Source: Bufo bufo
Taxonomy: Eukaryota > Chordata > Amphibia > Anura > Bufonidae
Assembly: GCF_905171765.1 (NCBI RefSeq)
Contig: NC_053392.1
Location: 402,615,399 to 402,679,398 of the forward strand
Direction of reading: 5' to 3'
Length of the DNA: 64,000 nucleotides
The position numbers were made by a program, and so were the translations under genes. Under the pieces are notes generated by a model. It was not told where the DNA came from. It was given only the letters and a program-made list of their open reading frames with translations, and did no database searches. Shown one piece after another: positions 54,098-64,000 of the stretch. How positions within the stretch are numbered: the stretch's first letter is position 1; every line of letters begins with the position of its first letter.

Positions 54098-55040
54098 CTA
54101 ATGACTATATGTTAATACCAGGACTGGTTTGTTTTCTTTATGTGCATATCTTTTTGTATTATTGTGATTATTTTTATTAGAATTAGTTTTAAATAGAAGA
54201 TTCTTCTTATCCTTATTTTTAGCTATTTTAGCCGCACGTTCTAACATCCATTCCGGGTATTTTCTTTTCCGCAATCTCGTCATAATAATCATGCTCTCCT
54301 CTACAAACGCCTGGTATGAACTACAATTGCATCAAGCCCTTATTAATTCGCCTACCGGTATTCCTTTAATAGTATGCACTATGTATCCACTATTTGCTCT
54401 TAATATGGTATTCCCCGTAACTTCTTTTCTATAAGTTTGAGTTTGTATGATTTCCTGCACTTCTCCAGTTAATTTTAGATCCAAAAAACTGATCGTAACA
54501 GGATCATAATTGTAAGTGAATCTCAAATTGTATGAGTTGTCATTTAAATACTGTATGAAGTCTGGTATGGCAGGTACACCCCCCCCCCCACCCCATATCA
54601 TCAGCAGGTCATCTATGTACCTGCCATACCAGACTATTGCATTCCCATATGGATTGGCATCAGAGTATATATATATTTCTCCTCCCAATAGGACATCACT
54701 AAATTTGCTAGTGATGGGGAAAATTTTGCCCCCATTGAAACTCCTTTTTTCTGCAAATAGAAGAGACCATTGAAGGAGAAATAATTATGAGTAAGCAAGT
54801 ATTCTGTTTTTTTTCTAATATATAATCTATGAATTCTTCCGAATATCTGCTGTACTTATACAAATGATACTCTAATGCCAGTATTGCTATTCTGTGTGGT
54901 ATCGAGGGATATAAAGCTGTTACATGACATGTCAACCATACATAGTTACATCAGACGTGTGACAAATATACCCTGGGATCCTTTTCACAAGTGGCTTCAA
55001 AATTGTATCCGGCCATTCCCCCAATACATCATTGAGCGAC
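54098..55040 (-). pseudogene. Penelope-like reverse transcriptase, decayed
   Basis: In order on the minus strand: PLVKRIPGYI(C)HTSDV, motif A as DVTALYPSIPH (TCHVTALYPSIPH in the frame shown), a helical stretch to ICRKKEFQWGQNFP, motif C as YIDDLLMIW, then TISFLDLKLTG and the C-terminal RANSG and basic HKENKP region. A poly-G/C run (54580-54595) and frameshifts near 54700 and 54320 break it. YIDD and the SIPH motif place it in the Penelope group. Confidence 0.8.
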
Positions 55041-55739
55041 TAGGGATGAGCGTACCCGAACTGTATAGTTCGGGTTCGTACCGAATTTTGGGGTGTTCAT
55101 GACACGGACCCGAACCCGAACATTTTCGTAAAAGTCTGGGTTCGGGTTCGGTGTTCGGCGCTTTCTTGGCGCTTTTTGAAAGGCTCCAAAGCAGCCAATC
55201 AACAAGCATCATACTACTTGCCCCAAGAGGAGATCACAGCCATGCCTACTATTGGCATGGCTGTGATTGCCCAGTGCAGCATGTGACCCAGCCTCTATTT
55301 AAGCTGGAGTCACGTAGCGCCGCACGTCACTCTGCTCTGATCAGTGTAAGGATAGGATGCAGCTGCTGCTGTTAGGGCGAGATTAGGCAGTGATTTACTT
55401 TATGAAGTGATCGATGTACAGCTGTGTATCATTCAACCTCTGCTATTCAATTGATCACTGTTTTAAGGCTGCCCAGAGCATTTTTCAGTCACTATTTTCT
55501 GGGGTGATCGGCGGCCATTTTGTGTCTTGTGGTGCCCCAGCATAAGCTGCCACCAAGTACATTTAACCATCAATAGTGTGTTTTTTTTTTTTGTTGCTAT
55601 ATCCTACATCAGGGGCTTGGCTGTGCTTGCCATTTTATTGAGGGCTGAAATTATACAATTGCCAAAATAGCAGTACCCTAAATCTGGTGTTTCAGATGTG
55701 GCTAGCCAATTGCAATACTGTTTGCTGTCTGGCAAAGGA

Positions 55740-56890
55740 TATATTTTTTTCTGGGTTGAAATACAATTCCCAACTTAGCAATTCCCTAAATCAGTGGTTT
55801 CTGCTGTATCAGGCCAAGTTTAAATCTATCCATAAAAGGGTATATTACATTGAAGGTGCGGATAGGGTCATTCTTAATAACTTCAAACGCTACAGTGCAT
55901 CTCCAAGTCTAATTCTGTCCGTAAACGTATACCTGTCATCCAGCGCCTAAATACTAGGCCTACAATTTATATTCAGCTAAATCTGTGGTTACTGCTGTGC
56001 CTGGCAAAGTTATTTAGTGTCCGCCAAAGCACAGTTTTTGTTCTGGGTTGAAATACAATTCCCAACTTAGCAATTCCCTAAATCAGTGGTTTCTGCTGTA
56101 TCAGGCCAAGTTTAAATCTATCCATAAAAGGGTATATTAGATTGAAGGTGCGGATAGGGTCATTATCAATAACTTCAAACGCTACCGTGCATCTCCAAGT
56201 CTAATTCTGTCCGTAAATGTATACCTTTCATCCAGCGCCTAAATACTAGGCCTACAATTTATATTCAGCTAAATCTGTGGTTACTGCTGTGCCTGGCAAA
56301 GTTATTTAGTGTCCGCCAAAGCACAGTTTTTGTTCTGGGTTGAAATACAATTCCCAACTTAGGAATTCCCTAAATCAGTGGTTTCTGCTGTATCAGGCCA
56401 AGTTTAAATCTATCCATAAAAGGGTATATTAGATTGAAGGTGCTGAAGGGTCATTATCAATAACTTCAAACGCTACCGTGCATCTCCAATTCTAATTCTG
56501 TCCGTAAACGTATACCTGTCATCCACCGCTTAAATACTAGGCCTACAATTTATATTCAGCTAAATCTGTGGTTACTGCTGTGCCTGGCAAAGTTATTTAG
56601 TGTCCGCCAAAGCACAGTTTTTGTTCTGGGTTGAAATACAATTCCCAACTTAGCAATTCCCTAAATCAGTGGTTTCTGCTGTATCAGGCCAAGTTTAAAT
56701 CTATCCATAAAAGGGTATATTAGATTGAAGGTGCGGATAGGGTCATTCTCAATAACTTCAAACGCTACAGTGCATCTCCAAGTCTAATTCTGTCCGTAAA
56801 CGTATACCTATCATCCACCGTCTAAATACTAGGCCTACAATATATATTTAGCTAAATCTGTGGTTACTGCTGTGCCTGTATTAGTGTAAT
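55740..56890. repeat. ~291-bp tandem repeats, 5' region of the hAT
   Basis: About four units beginning CTGGGTTGAAATACAATTCC, near 55752, 56043, 56335 and 56627. Each also has AATCAGTGGTTTCTGCTGTA, AACTTCAAACGCTAC and ATACTAGGCCTACAAT. Units are about 95% alike. No coding potential. Confidence 0.9.
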
Positions 56891-57004
56891 ACGGTACCTA
56901 AGTAGATAGCCAGATAGTGTTAGGTGCCTGTAAAAAAAGGCCTGAATTTGAATTCAATACATTGGGCCAAATAATTTTTTTTCTTATTGTGATGAACGAT
57001 AACA

Positions 57005-60000
57005 ATGAGGAAAACATCTAATAAGGGACGCAGACATGGACATGGTCGTGGAGGTGTTAGTGGACCCTCTGGTGCTGGGAGAGGACGTGGCCGTTCTGCC
57101 ACAGCAACACGTCCTAGTGTACCAACTACCTCAGGTCCCAGTAGACGCCAGAATTTACAGCGGTATTTGGTGGGGCCCAATGCCGTTCTAAGGATGGTAA
57201 GGCCTGAGCAGGTACAGGCAATAGTCAATTGGGTGGCCGACAGTGGATCCAGCACGTTCACATTATCTCCCACCCAGTCTTCTGCAGAAAGCGCACAGAT
57301 GGCGCCTGAAAACCAAGCCCATCAGTCTGTCACATTACCCCGATGCATATCAGGGAAACTGTTTGAGCCTCAACTTATGCAGCAGTCTCTTATGCTGTTT
57401 GAAGACTCTGCTGGCAGGGTTTCCCAAGGGCATCCACCTAGCCCTTCCCCAGCGGTGGAAGACATAGAATGCACTGACGCACAACCACTTATGTTTCCGG
57501 ATGATGAGGACATGGGAATACCACCTCAGCACATCTCTGATGATGAAACACAGGTGCCAACTGCTGCGTCTTTCTGCAGTGTGCAGAGTAAACAGGAGAT
57601 CAGGGAGGAAGACTAGGTGGAAGACGATGCAGGGGACGATGAGGTCCTAGACCCCACATGGATTGAAGGTCGTGCCACTGACTTTGAGAGTTCGGAGGAA
57701 GAGGCAGTGGTGAGACCGAGCCAACAGCGTAGCAAAAGAGGGAGCAATGGGCAAAAGCAGAACACCCACCGCCAAGAGAGTCCGCCTACTACTGGCCACC
57801 GCCATCTGGGACCGAGCACCCCAAAGGCAGCTTCAAGGAGTTCCCTGGCGTGGCAGTTCTTCAAACAATGTGCTGACGACAAGACCCGAGTGGTTTGCAC
57901 GCTGTGCCATCAGAGCCTGAAGCAAGGCATTAACGTTCTGAACCTTAGCACAACCTGCATGACCAGGCACCTGCATGCAAAGCATGAACTGCAGTGGAGT
58001 AAACACCTTAAAAACAAGGAACTTACTCAGGCTCCCCCTGCTACCTCTTCTGCTGCTGCCTCGGCCTCTTCCTCCACCTCTGGAGGAACGTTGGCACCTG
58101 CCGCCCAGAAAACAGAGGATGTAGCACCAACACCACCAGCTCCGTCACCAAGCATTTCAACCATGTCACACGGCAGCGTTCAGCTCTCCATCTCACAAAC
58201 ATTTGAGAGAAAGCGTAAATTCCCACCTAGCCACCCTCGATCCCTGGCCCTGAATGCTAACATTTCTAAACTACTGGCCTATGAAATGCTGTCATTCAGG
58301 CTGGTGGACACAGACAGCTTCAAACAGCTCATGTCGCTTGCTGTCCCACAGTATGTTGTTCCCAGCCGCCACTACTTCTCCAAGAGAGCCGTGCCTTCCC
58401 TGCACAACCAAGTATCCGATAAAATCAAGTGTGCACTGCAGAACGCCATCTGTGGCAAGGTCCACCTAACCACAGATACGTGGACCAGTAAACATGGCCA
58501 GGGACGCTATATCTCCCTAACTGCACACTGGGTAAATGTAGTGGCGGCTGGGCCCCAGGCGGAGAGAAGTTTGGCGCACGTCCTTCCGCCGCCAAGGATC
58601 GCAGGGCAACATTCTTTGCCTCCTGTAGCCTCCTCCTCCTACTCGGGTTCCTCCTGCTCTTCTTCCACCTGCTCATCCAGTCAGCCACACACCTTCACCA
58701 CCAACTTCAGCACAGCCCGGGGTAAACGTCAGCAGGCCATTCTGAAACTCATATGTTTGGGGGACAGGCCCCACACCGCGCAGGAGTTGTGGTGGGGTAT
58801 TGAACAACAGACCGACGAGTGGTTGCTGCCGGTGAGCCTCAGGCCCGGCCTGGTGGTGTGCGATAATGGGCAAAATCTCGTTGCAGCTCTGGGACTAGCC
58901 AGTTTGATGCACATCCCTTGCCTGGCGCATGTGCTGAATTTGGTGGTGCAGAAGTTCATTCACAACTACACCGACATGTCAGAGCTGCTGCATAAAGTGC
59001 GGTCCGTCTGTGCGAGCTTCCGGCGTTCACATCCTGCCGCTACTCGCCTGTCTGCGCTACAGCGTAACTTCGGCCTTCCCCCTCACCGCCTCATATGCGA
59101 CGTGCCCACCAGGTGGAACTCCACCTTGCACATGCTGGACAGACTGTGCGAGCAGCAGCATGCCATAGTGGAGTTTCAGCTGCAGCACGCACGGGTCAGT
59201 CGCACTGCGGAACAGCACCACTTCACCACCAATGACTGGGCCTCCATGCGAGACCTGTGTTCCCTGTTGCACTGTTTTGAGTACTCCACCAACATGGCCA
59301 GTGGCGATGACGCTGTTATCAGCGTTACAATACCACTTCTATGTCTCCTTGAGAAAACACTTAGGGCGATGATGGAAGAGGAGGTGGCCCAAGAGGAGGA
59401 GGAGGAGGAGGAAGAGGAAGAGGTGTCATTTTTAGCACTTTCAGGCCAGTCTCTTAGAAGTGACTCAGAGGGAGTTTTTTTGCAACAGCAGAGGCCAGGT
59501 ACAAATGTGGCCAGACAGGGCCCACTACTGGAGGACGAGGAGGACGAGGATGAGGAGGAGGTGGAGGAGGATGAGGATGAAGCATGTTCACAGCGGGGTG
59601 GCACCCAACGCAGCTCGGGCCCATCACTGGTGCGTGGCCGGGGGGAAACGCAGGACGATGACGATACGCCTCCCACAGAGGACAGCTTGTCCTTACCTCT
59701 GGGCAGCCTGGCACACATGAGCGACTACATGCTGCAGTGCCTGCGCAACAACAGCAGAGTTGCCCACATTTTAACGTGTGCGGACTACTGGGTTGCCACC
59801 CTGCTGGATCCCCGGTACAAAGACAATGTGCCCACTTTACTTCCTGCACTGGAGCGTGATAGGAAGATGCGCGAGTACAAGCGCACGTTGGTAGACGCGC
59901 TACTGAGAGCATTCCCAAATGTCACAGGGGAACAAGTGGAAGCCCAAGGCAGAGGAGGAGCAAGAGGTCGCCAACGCAGCTGTGTCACGGCCAGCTCCTC

Positions 60001-60391
60001 TGAGGGCAGGGTTAGCATTGCAGAGATGTGGAAAAGTTTTGTCAACACGCCACAGCTTACTGCACCACCACCTGATACGGAACGTGTTAGCAGGAGGCAA
60101 CATTTCACTAACATGGTGGAACAGTACGTGTGCACACCCCTCCACGTACTGACTGATGGTTCGGCCCTGATTGGTGGGTCTCCAAATTGTCCACGTGGCC
60201 AGAGCTAGCCTTTTATGCCTTGGAGGTGCTGGCCTGCCCGGTGGCCAGCGTTTTGTCTGAACGTGTATTCAGCACGGCAGGGGGCAGACAAACGCAGCCG
60301 CGTGTCTACAGCCAATGTGGACAAGCTGACGTTCATAAAAATGAACCAGGCATGGATCCCACAGGACCTGCCCATCCCTTGTGAAGATTAG
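57005..60391 (+). pseudogene. hAT transposase with BED zinc finger, three breaks
   Basis: ATG at 57005 opens a basic/Ser-rich N-terminus. A TAG at 57614-57616 is followed by the same frame for 863 codons to 60208. A BED finger (CTLCHQ ... RHLHAKH, near 57895-57985) binds DNA. The RNase-H-like catalytic core has Asp in LTTDTWTS and Asp in VVCDNGQNL, then PCLAHVLNLVV and PTRWNSTLHMLDRL. Two acidic Glu/Asp runs follow (59385-59430, 59530-59585). The C-terminal dimerisation block (WPELAFYALEVLACP, SVLSERVFSTAGG) needs a frame change near 60165, and a second near 60285, to reach the end PIPCED at 60391. Otherwise it is well preserved, so recently active. Confidence 0.88.
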
Positions 60392-60479
60392 ACATTTATA
60401 ACTACCTCCCCTTAACCATATATTATTGTACTCCAGGGCACTTCCTCATTCAATCCTCTTTTTATTTTCATTTTACTAT

Positions 60480-62335
60480 TATATTGCGGGGCAACCCAAA
60501 GTTGAATGAACCTCTCCTCTGTCTGGGTGTCGGGGCCTAAAAATATCTGACAGTGGCCTGTTCCAGTGTTGGGTGACATGAAGCCTGATTCTCTGCTATG
60601 ACATGAAGCCTTAATCTCTGCTATGGGACCTCTCTCCTCTGTCTGGGTGCCGGGGCCTAAAAATATCTGACAATGGCCTGTTCCAGTGGTGGGTGACATG
60701 AAGCATGATTCTTTGCTATGACATGAAGCCTGATTCTCTGCTATGGGACATCTCTCCTCTATCTGGGTGCCGGGGCCTTAAACTATCTGACAATGGCCTG
60801 TTCCAGTGGTGGGTGACATGAAGCATGATTCTCTGCTATGACATGAAGCCTGAATCTCTGCTATGGGACCTCACTCCTCTGTCTGGGTGCCAGGGCCTAA
60901 AAATATCTGACAATGGCCTGTTCCAGTGGTGGGTGACATGAAGCATAATTCTCTGCTATGACATGAAGCCTAATTCTCTGCTATGGGACCTCTCTCCTCT
61001 GTCTGGGTGCCGGGGCCTAAAAATATCTGACAGTGGCCTGTTCCAGTGTTGGGTGACATGAAGCATGATTCTCTGCTATGACATGAAGCCTGATTCTCTG
61101 CTATGGGACCTCTCTCCTCTGTCTAGGTGCCGGGGCCTAAAAATATCTGACAGTGGCCTGTTCCAGTGTTGGGTGACATGAAGCCTGATTCTCTGCTATG
61201 ACATGAAGCCTGAATCTCTGCTATGGGACCTCTCTCCTCTGTCTGGGTGCCGGGGCCTAAAAATATCTGACAATGGCCTGTTCCAGTGGTGGGTGACATG
61301 AAGCATGATTCTTTGCTATGACATGAAGCCTGATTCTCTGCTATGGGACCTCTCTCCTCTGTCTGGGTGCCGAGGCCTTAAAATATCTGACAATGGCCTG
61401 TTCAAGTGGTGGGTGACATGAAGCATGATTCTCTGCTATTACATGAAGCAATATCTGACAGTGGCCTGTTCCAGTGTTGGGTGACATGAAGCCTGATTCT
61501 CTGCTATGACATGAAGCCTGAATCTCTGCTATGGGACCTCTCTCCTCTGTCTGGGTGCCGGGGCCTAAAAATATCTGACAATGGCCTGTTCCTGTGGTGG
61601 GTGACATGAAGCATGATTCTTTGCTATGACATGAAGCCTGATTCTCTGCCATGGGACCTCTCTCTTCTGTCTGGGTGCCGGGGCCTAAAAATATCTGACA
61701 ATGGGCTGTTCCAGTGGTGGATGACATGAAGCATGATTCTCTGTTATGACATGAAGCCTGATTCTCTGCTATGGGACCTCTCTCCTCTGTCTGGGTGCCT
61801 GGGCCTAAAAATATCTGACAATGGCCTGTTCCAGTGGTGGGTGACATGAAGCATGATTCTCTGCTATGACATGAAGCCTGATTCTCTGCTATGGGACCTC
61901 TCTCCTCTGGGGCCTAAAAATATCTGACAATGGCCTGTTCCAGTGTTGGGTGACATGAAGCCTGATTCTCTGCTATGACATGAAGCCTGATTCTCTGCTA
62001 TGGGACCTCTCTCCTCTGTCTGGGTGCCGGGGCCTAAAAATATCTGACAATGGCCTGTTCCAATTATGGGTGACATGAAGCATGATTCTCTGCTATGACA
62101 TGAAGCCTGATTCTCTGCTATGGGACCTCTCTCCTCTGTCTGGGTGCCGGGACCTAAAAATATCTGACAATGGCCTGTTCCAGTGTTGGGTGACATGAAG
62201 CATGATTCTCTGCTATGACATGAAGCCTGATTCTCTGCTATGGGACCTCTCTCCTCTGTCTGGGTGCCGGTTCCTAAAAATATCTGACAATGGCCTGTTC
62301 CAGTGGTGGGTGACATGAAGCATGATTCTCTGCTA
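60480..62335. repeat. ~120-bp satellite, 3' region of the hAT
   Basis: About 15 units, each with CCTAAAAATATCTGACA, TGGCCTGTTCCAGTG, GGTGACATGAAGC, TTCTCTGCTATG and CTCTCCTCTGTCTGGGTGCC. A few are shortened (near 61440 and 61905). Because 120 is a multiple of three, minus-strand frames (such as 62373-61864) are open, but they are repeats and not genes. Confidence 0.93.
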
Positions 62336-63956
62336 CAGTCTTGTGAAAAAATTAGGACACCCTTTGAAAGCATGTGGTTTTTTGTAACATTTTTAATAAA
62401 TGGTTATTTCATCTCCGTTTCAACAATACAGAGAGATTAAAGTAATCAGACTAAACAAAGAAAACTGAAGAAAAGTCTTTTCAAGATCTTCTGTAAATGT
62501 CATTCTACAAAAATGCCTATTCTAACTGAGGAAAAAGATAGGACACCCTTGCCCCTAATAGCGAGTGTTACCTCCTTTGGCTGAAATAACTGCAGTGAGA
62601 CGGTTCTTGTAGCCATCTACCAGTCTTCGACATCGGTCTGAGGAAATTTTACCCCACTCCTCAATGCAGAACTTTTTCAGCTGTGAGATGTTTGAGGGGT
62701 TTCTTGCACGTACAGCCCTTTTCAAGTCACCCCACAGCATCTCAATGGGATTCAAATCTGGACTTTGACTTGGCCATTCCAGGACTCTCCATTTCTTCTT
62801 TTTCAGCCAATCTTTGGTTGATTTACTAGTATGTTTTGGGTCATTGTCATGTTGCATGGTCCAGTTCCGCTCCAGCTTTAATTTTCTAACTGATGGTCTC
62901 ACATGTTCTTCAAGCACCTTCTGATACACAGTAGAATTCATCGTGGATTCTATGATGGTGAGCTGACCAGGTCCTGCTGCAGCAAAGCAGCCCCAAACCA
63001 TGACACTTCCTCCTCCATGCTTCACAGTTGGTATGAGGTTCTTTTCTTGGAATGCTGTGTTTGGTTTACGTCAAACATGTCCTCTGCTGTTGTGTCCAAA
63101 TAATTCAATTTTGGACTCATCTGTCCAAAGAACATTATTCCAGAAGTCCTGGTCTTTGTCAACTTTATCGCTGGCAAATGTCAGTCTGGCCTCGATGTTT
63201 CTCTTGGAAAGCAAAGGTTTCCTCCTTGCACACCTCCCATGCAAGTTAAACTTGTACAGTCTCTTTCTGATTGTAGAGGCATGTACTTCTACATCAACAG
63301 TAGCCAGAGCCTGCTGTAGTTCTCGAGATGACACTTTAGGGTTTTTGGATACCTCTTTTAGCATCTTGCGGTCTGCTCTTGGGGTGAACTTGCTGGGGCG
63401 ACCAGTCCTGGGCATGTTGGCAGTTGTTTTGAAAGCCCTCCACTTGTAGACTATCTTCCGGACAGTGGAATGGCTGATTTCAAAATCTTTTGAGATCTTT
63501 TTAAATCCCTTCCCAGACTCATAGGCTGCTACAATCTTTTTTCTGAAGTCCTCTGACAGCTCTTTTGCTCTCACCATGGTGCTCACTCTCACTTCAACAG
63601 TCAGGAGCACACCAAACTAAATGTCTGAGGTTTAAATAGGGCAAGCCTCATTCAACATGCAGAGTAACGATCTACTAATTATGTGCACCTGGTGTGATAT
63701 ACCTGTGTGAGATCTGAGCCAATTTAAGAGGGAATACATGTGAGGGTGTCCTATCTTTTTCCTCAGTTAGAATAGGCATTTTTGTAGAATGACATTTACA
63801 GAAGATCTTGAAAAGACTTTTCTTCAGTTTTCTTTGTTTAGTTGGATTACTTTAATCTCTCTGTATTGTTGAAACGGAGATGAAATAACCATTTATTAAA
63901 AATGTTACAAAAAACCACATGCTTTCAAAGGGTGTCCTAATTTTTTCACATGACTG
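62336..63956 (-). mobile_element. Tc1-like element inserted in the hAT satellite
   Basis: TIRs of ~200 bp begin CAGTCTTGTGAAAAAATTAG and its inverse, with TA duplications at 62334-62335 and 63957-63958. The satellite motif CTCTGCTA-TGGGACC is split exactly at TA. 1.62 kb, full length. Transposase on the minus strand. Confidence 0.92.
62555..63577 (-). pseudogene. Tc1-like transposase, single nonsense codon
   Basis: Starts MVRAKELSEDFRKKIVAA at 63577 (an upstream in-frame ATG at 63610 is less likely by family length) and ends GGNTRY at 62555, about 340 codons. It has the paired helix-turn-helix with TGRPSK, then Asp in WTDESKIELFG, Asp in QHDNDPKHT and Glu in NPIEMLW, with 34 residues between the last two. 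The only break I see is a TGA at about 63070 in HV-RKPN, where relatives have Trp. One TGG-to-TGA change separates it from an open frame. Confidence 0.9.
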
Positions 63957-63958
63957 TA

Positions 63959-64000
63959 TGGGACCTCTCTCCAATTGATATTGGTTAATTTTTATTTATT
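63959..64000. repeat. Resumed hAT satellite/3' region
   Basis: GGGACCTCTCTCC continues the satellite unit cut by the Tc1 insertion and then passes into AT-rich sequence. The window ends here. Confidence 0.7.

Larger units (their letters stand above)
53400..55040 (-). mobile_element. Penelope-like element, partial
   Basis: The minus strand carries Penelope-type RT pieces (55040-54098) and a terminal region with a degenerate hammerhead (53500-53537) and AATAAAG at the end (53439-53445). No GIY-YIG endonuclease is recognisable, so the stretch between RT and terminus is probably deleted or belongs to an endonuclease-lacking type. The upstream end is cut by the hAT at 55042. Confidence 0.75.
55042..64000 (+). 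mobile_element. hAT element with BED-finger transposase (right end outside window)
   Basis: Starts TAGGGATGAGCG followed by dense GGGTTCGG(G)TTCG motifs (55060-55160), the subterminal signature of this family. It has ~291-bp tandem repeats in the 5' region, a transposase (57005-60391) and a 120-bp satellite in the 3' region. A Tc1 copy (62336-63956) interrupts the satellite, and satellite sequence resumes at 63959. The right TIR and the 8-bp duplication lie beyond the window. Confidence 0.82.

Noticed and set aside
61341..62373. Minus-strand frames of ~169 codons with CFMSPTTGTGHC repeats
   Set aside because: Generated by the 120-bp satellite, whose length is divisible by three; no start context or domain.
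1..64000. Host protein-coding gene or rRNA/tRNA gene
   Set aside because: No frame with host-gene motifs outside transposons was found, and no cloverleaf or rRNA segment was recognised by eye; an exon shorter than ~100 bp could have been missed.

Overview
The window looks like intergenic or intronic DNA of a large, transposon-packed vertebrate genome. The combination seen here is most typical of an anuran amphibian: several Tc1 lineages, piggyBac, hAT, CR1 and L1 LINEs, Penelope-like elements with hammerhead-type motifs, both DIRS and Ngaro tyrosine-recombinase retrotransposons, and gag-only LTR elements. The organism call is inference from this repertoire. I see no single-copy host gene, rRNA, tRNA or CRISPR array. 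Almost every long open frame is a transposon protein or a frame forced open by a tandem repeat.

Layout. 1-880 is an L1 3' fragment. 2774-4316 is a hAT MITE with an exact 8-bp target duplication, followed by a 1147-bp tandem duplication (3666-4812 / 4813-5959). From about 4340 to 24000 lies an old AT-rich element with AATCGCAATGCGATT repeats. It carries a broken multi-exon Myb/SANT-like gene (exons at 6645, 7458 and 8438, and probably a coiled-coil exon at 23041). That element has been invaded by a non-autonomous piggyBac (9135-13580), a CR1 scrap, a hairpin MITE (14474-15258) and a transposase-bearing piggyBac (15255-23040). The second piggyBac was in turn split by a young LTR element (16095-19654).

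24039-28151 holds two Tc1 elements. The second has an uninterrupted 340-aa transposase and carries a nested TA-flanked palindrome element. 28314-32964 is an Ngaro-type element recognised by split direct repeats and a decayed tyrosine recombinase. 33451-39114 is a near-complete DIRS element with gag, RT/RNase H, tyrosine recombinase, inverted terminal repeats and an internal complementary region. 39725-40260 is an L1 3' end. 40770-45064 is a nearly full CR1 LINE interrupted by a solo LTR (42717-43831).

45064-50213 is a patchwork of decayed hAT, Tc1, Penelope-like and DD36E Tc1/mariner pieces. 50214-52976 is a truncated LTR element of the solo-LTR family, itself hit by a 467-bp hammerhead-bearing insertion. 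53400-55040 is a Penelope-like RT fragment. 55042 to the window end is a large hAT element with a BED-finger transposase and a 120-bp satellite, into which a Tc1 copy (62336-63956) has jumped.

The nesting gives a relative chronology. The Myb-gene element is older than the piggyBac insertions, which are older than the LTR insertion. The CR1 is older than its solo LTR, and the hAT is older than its Tc1. The best candidates for a closer look are the short ribozyme-bearing insertion with a 16-bp target duplication, the alternating inverted arrays in both piggyBacs, the shared PQRQ/ELQGAE gag module of two LTR families, and the DIRS and Ngaro termini. Boundaries and frames were read by eye; no database comparison was possible.
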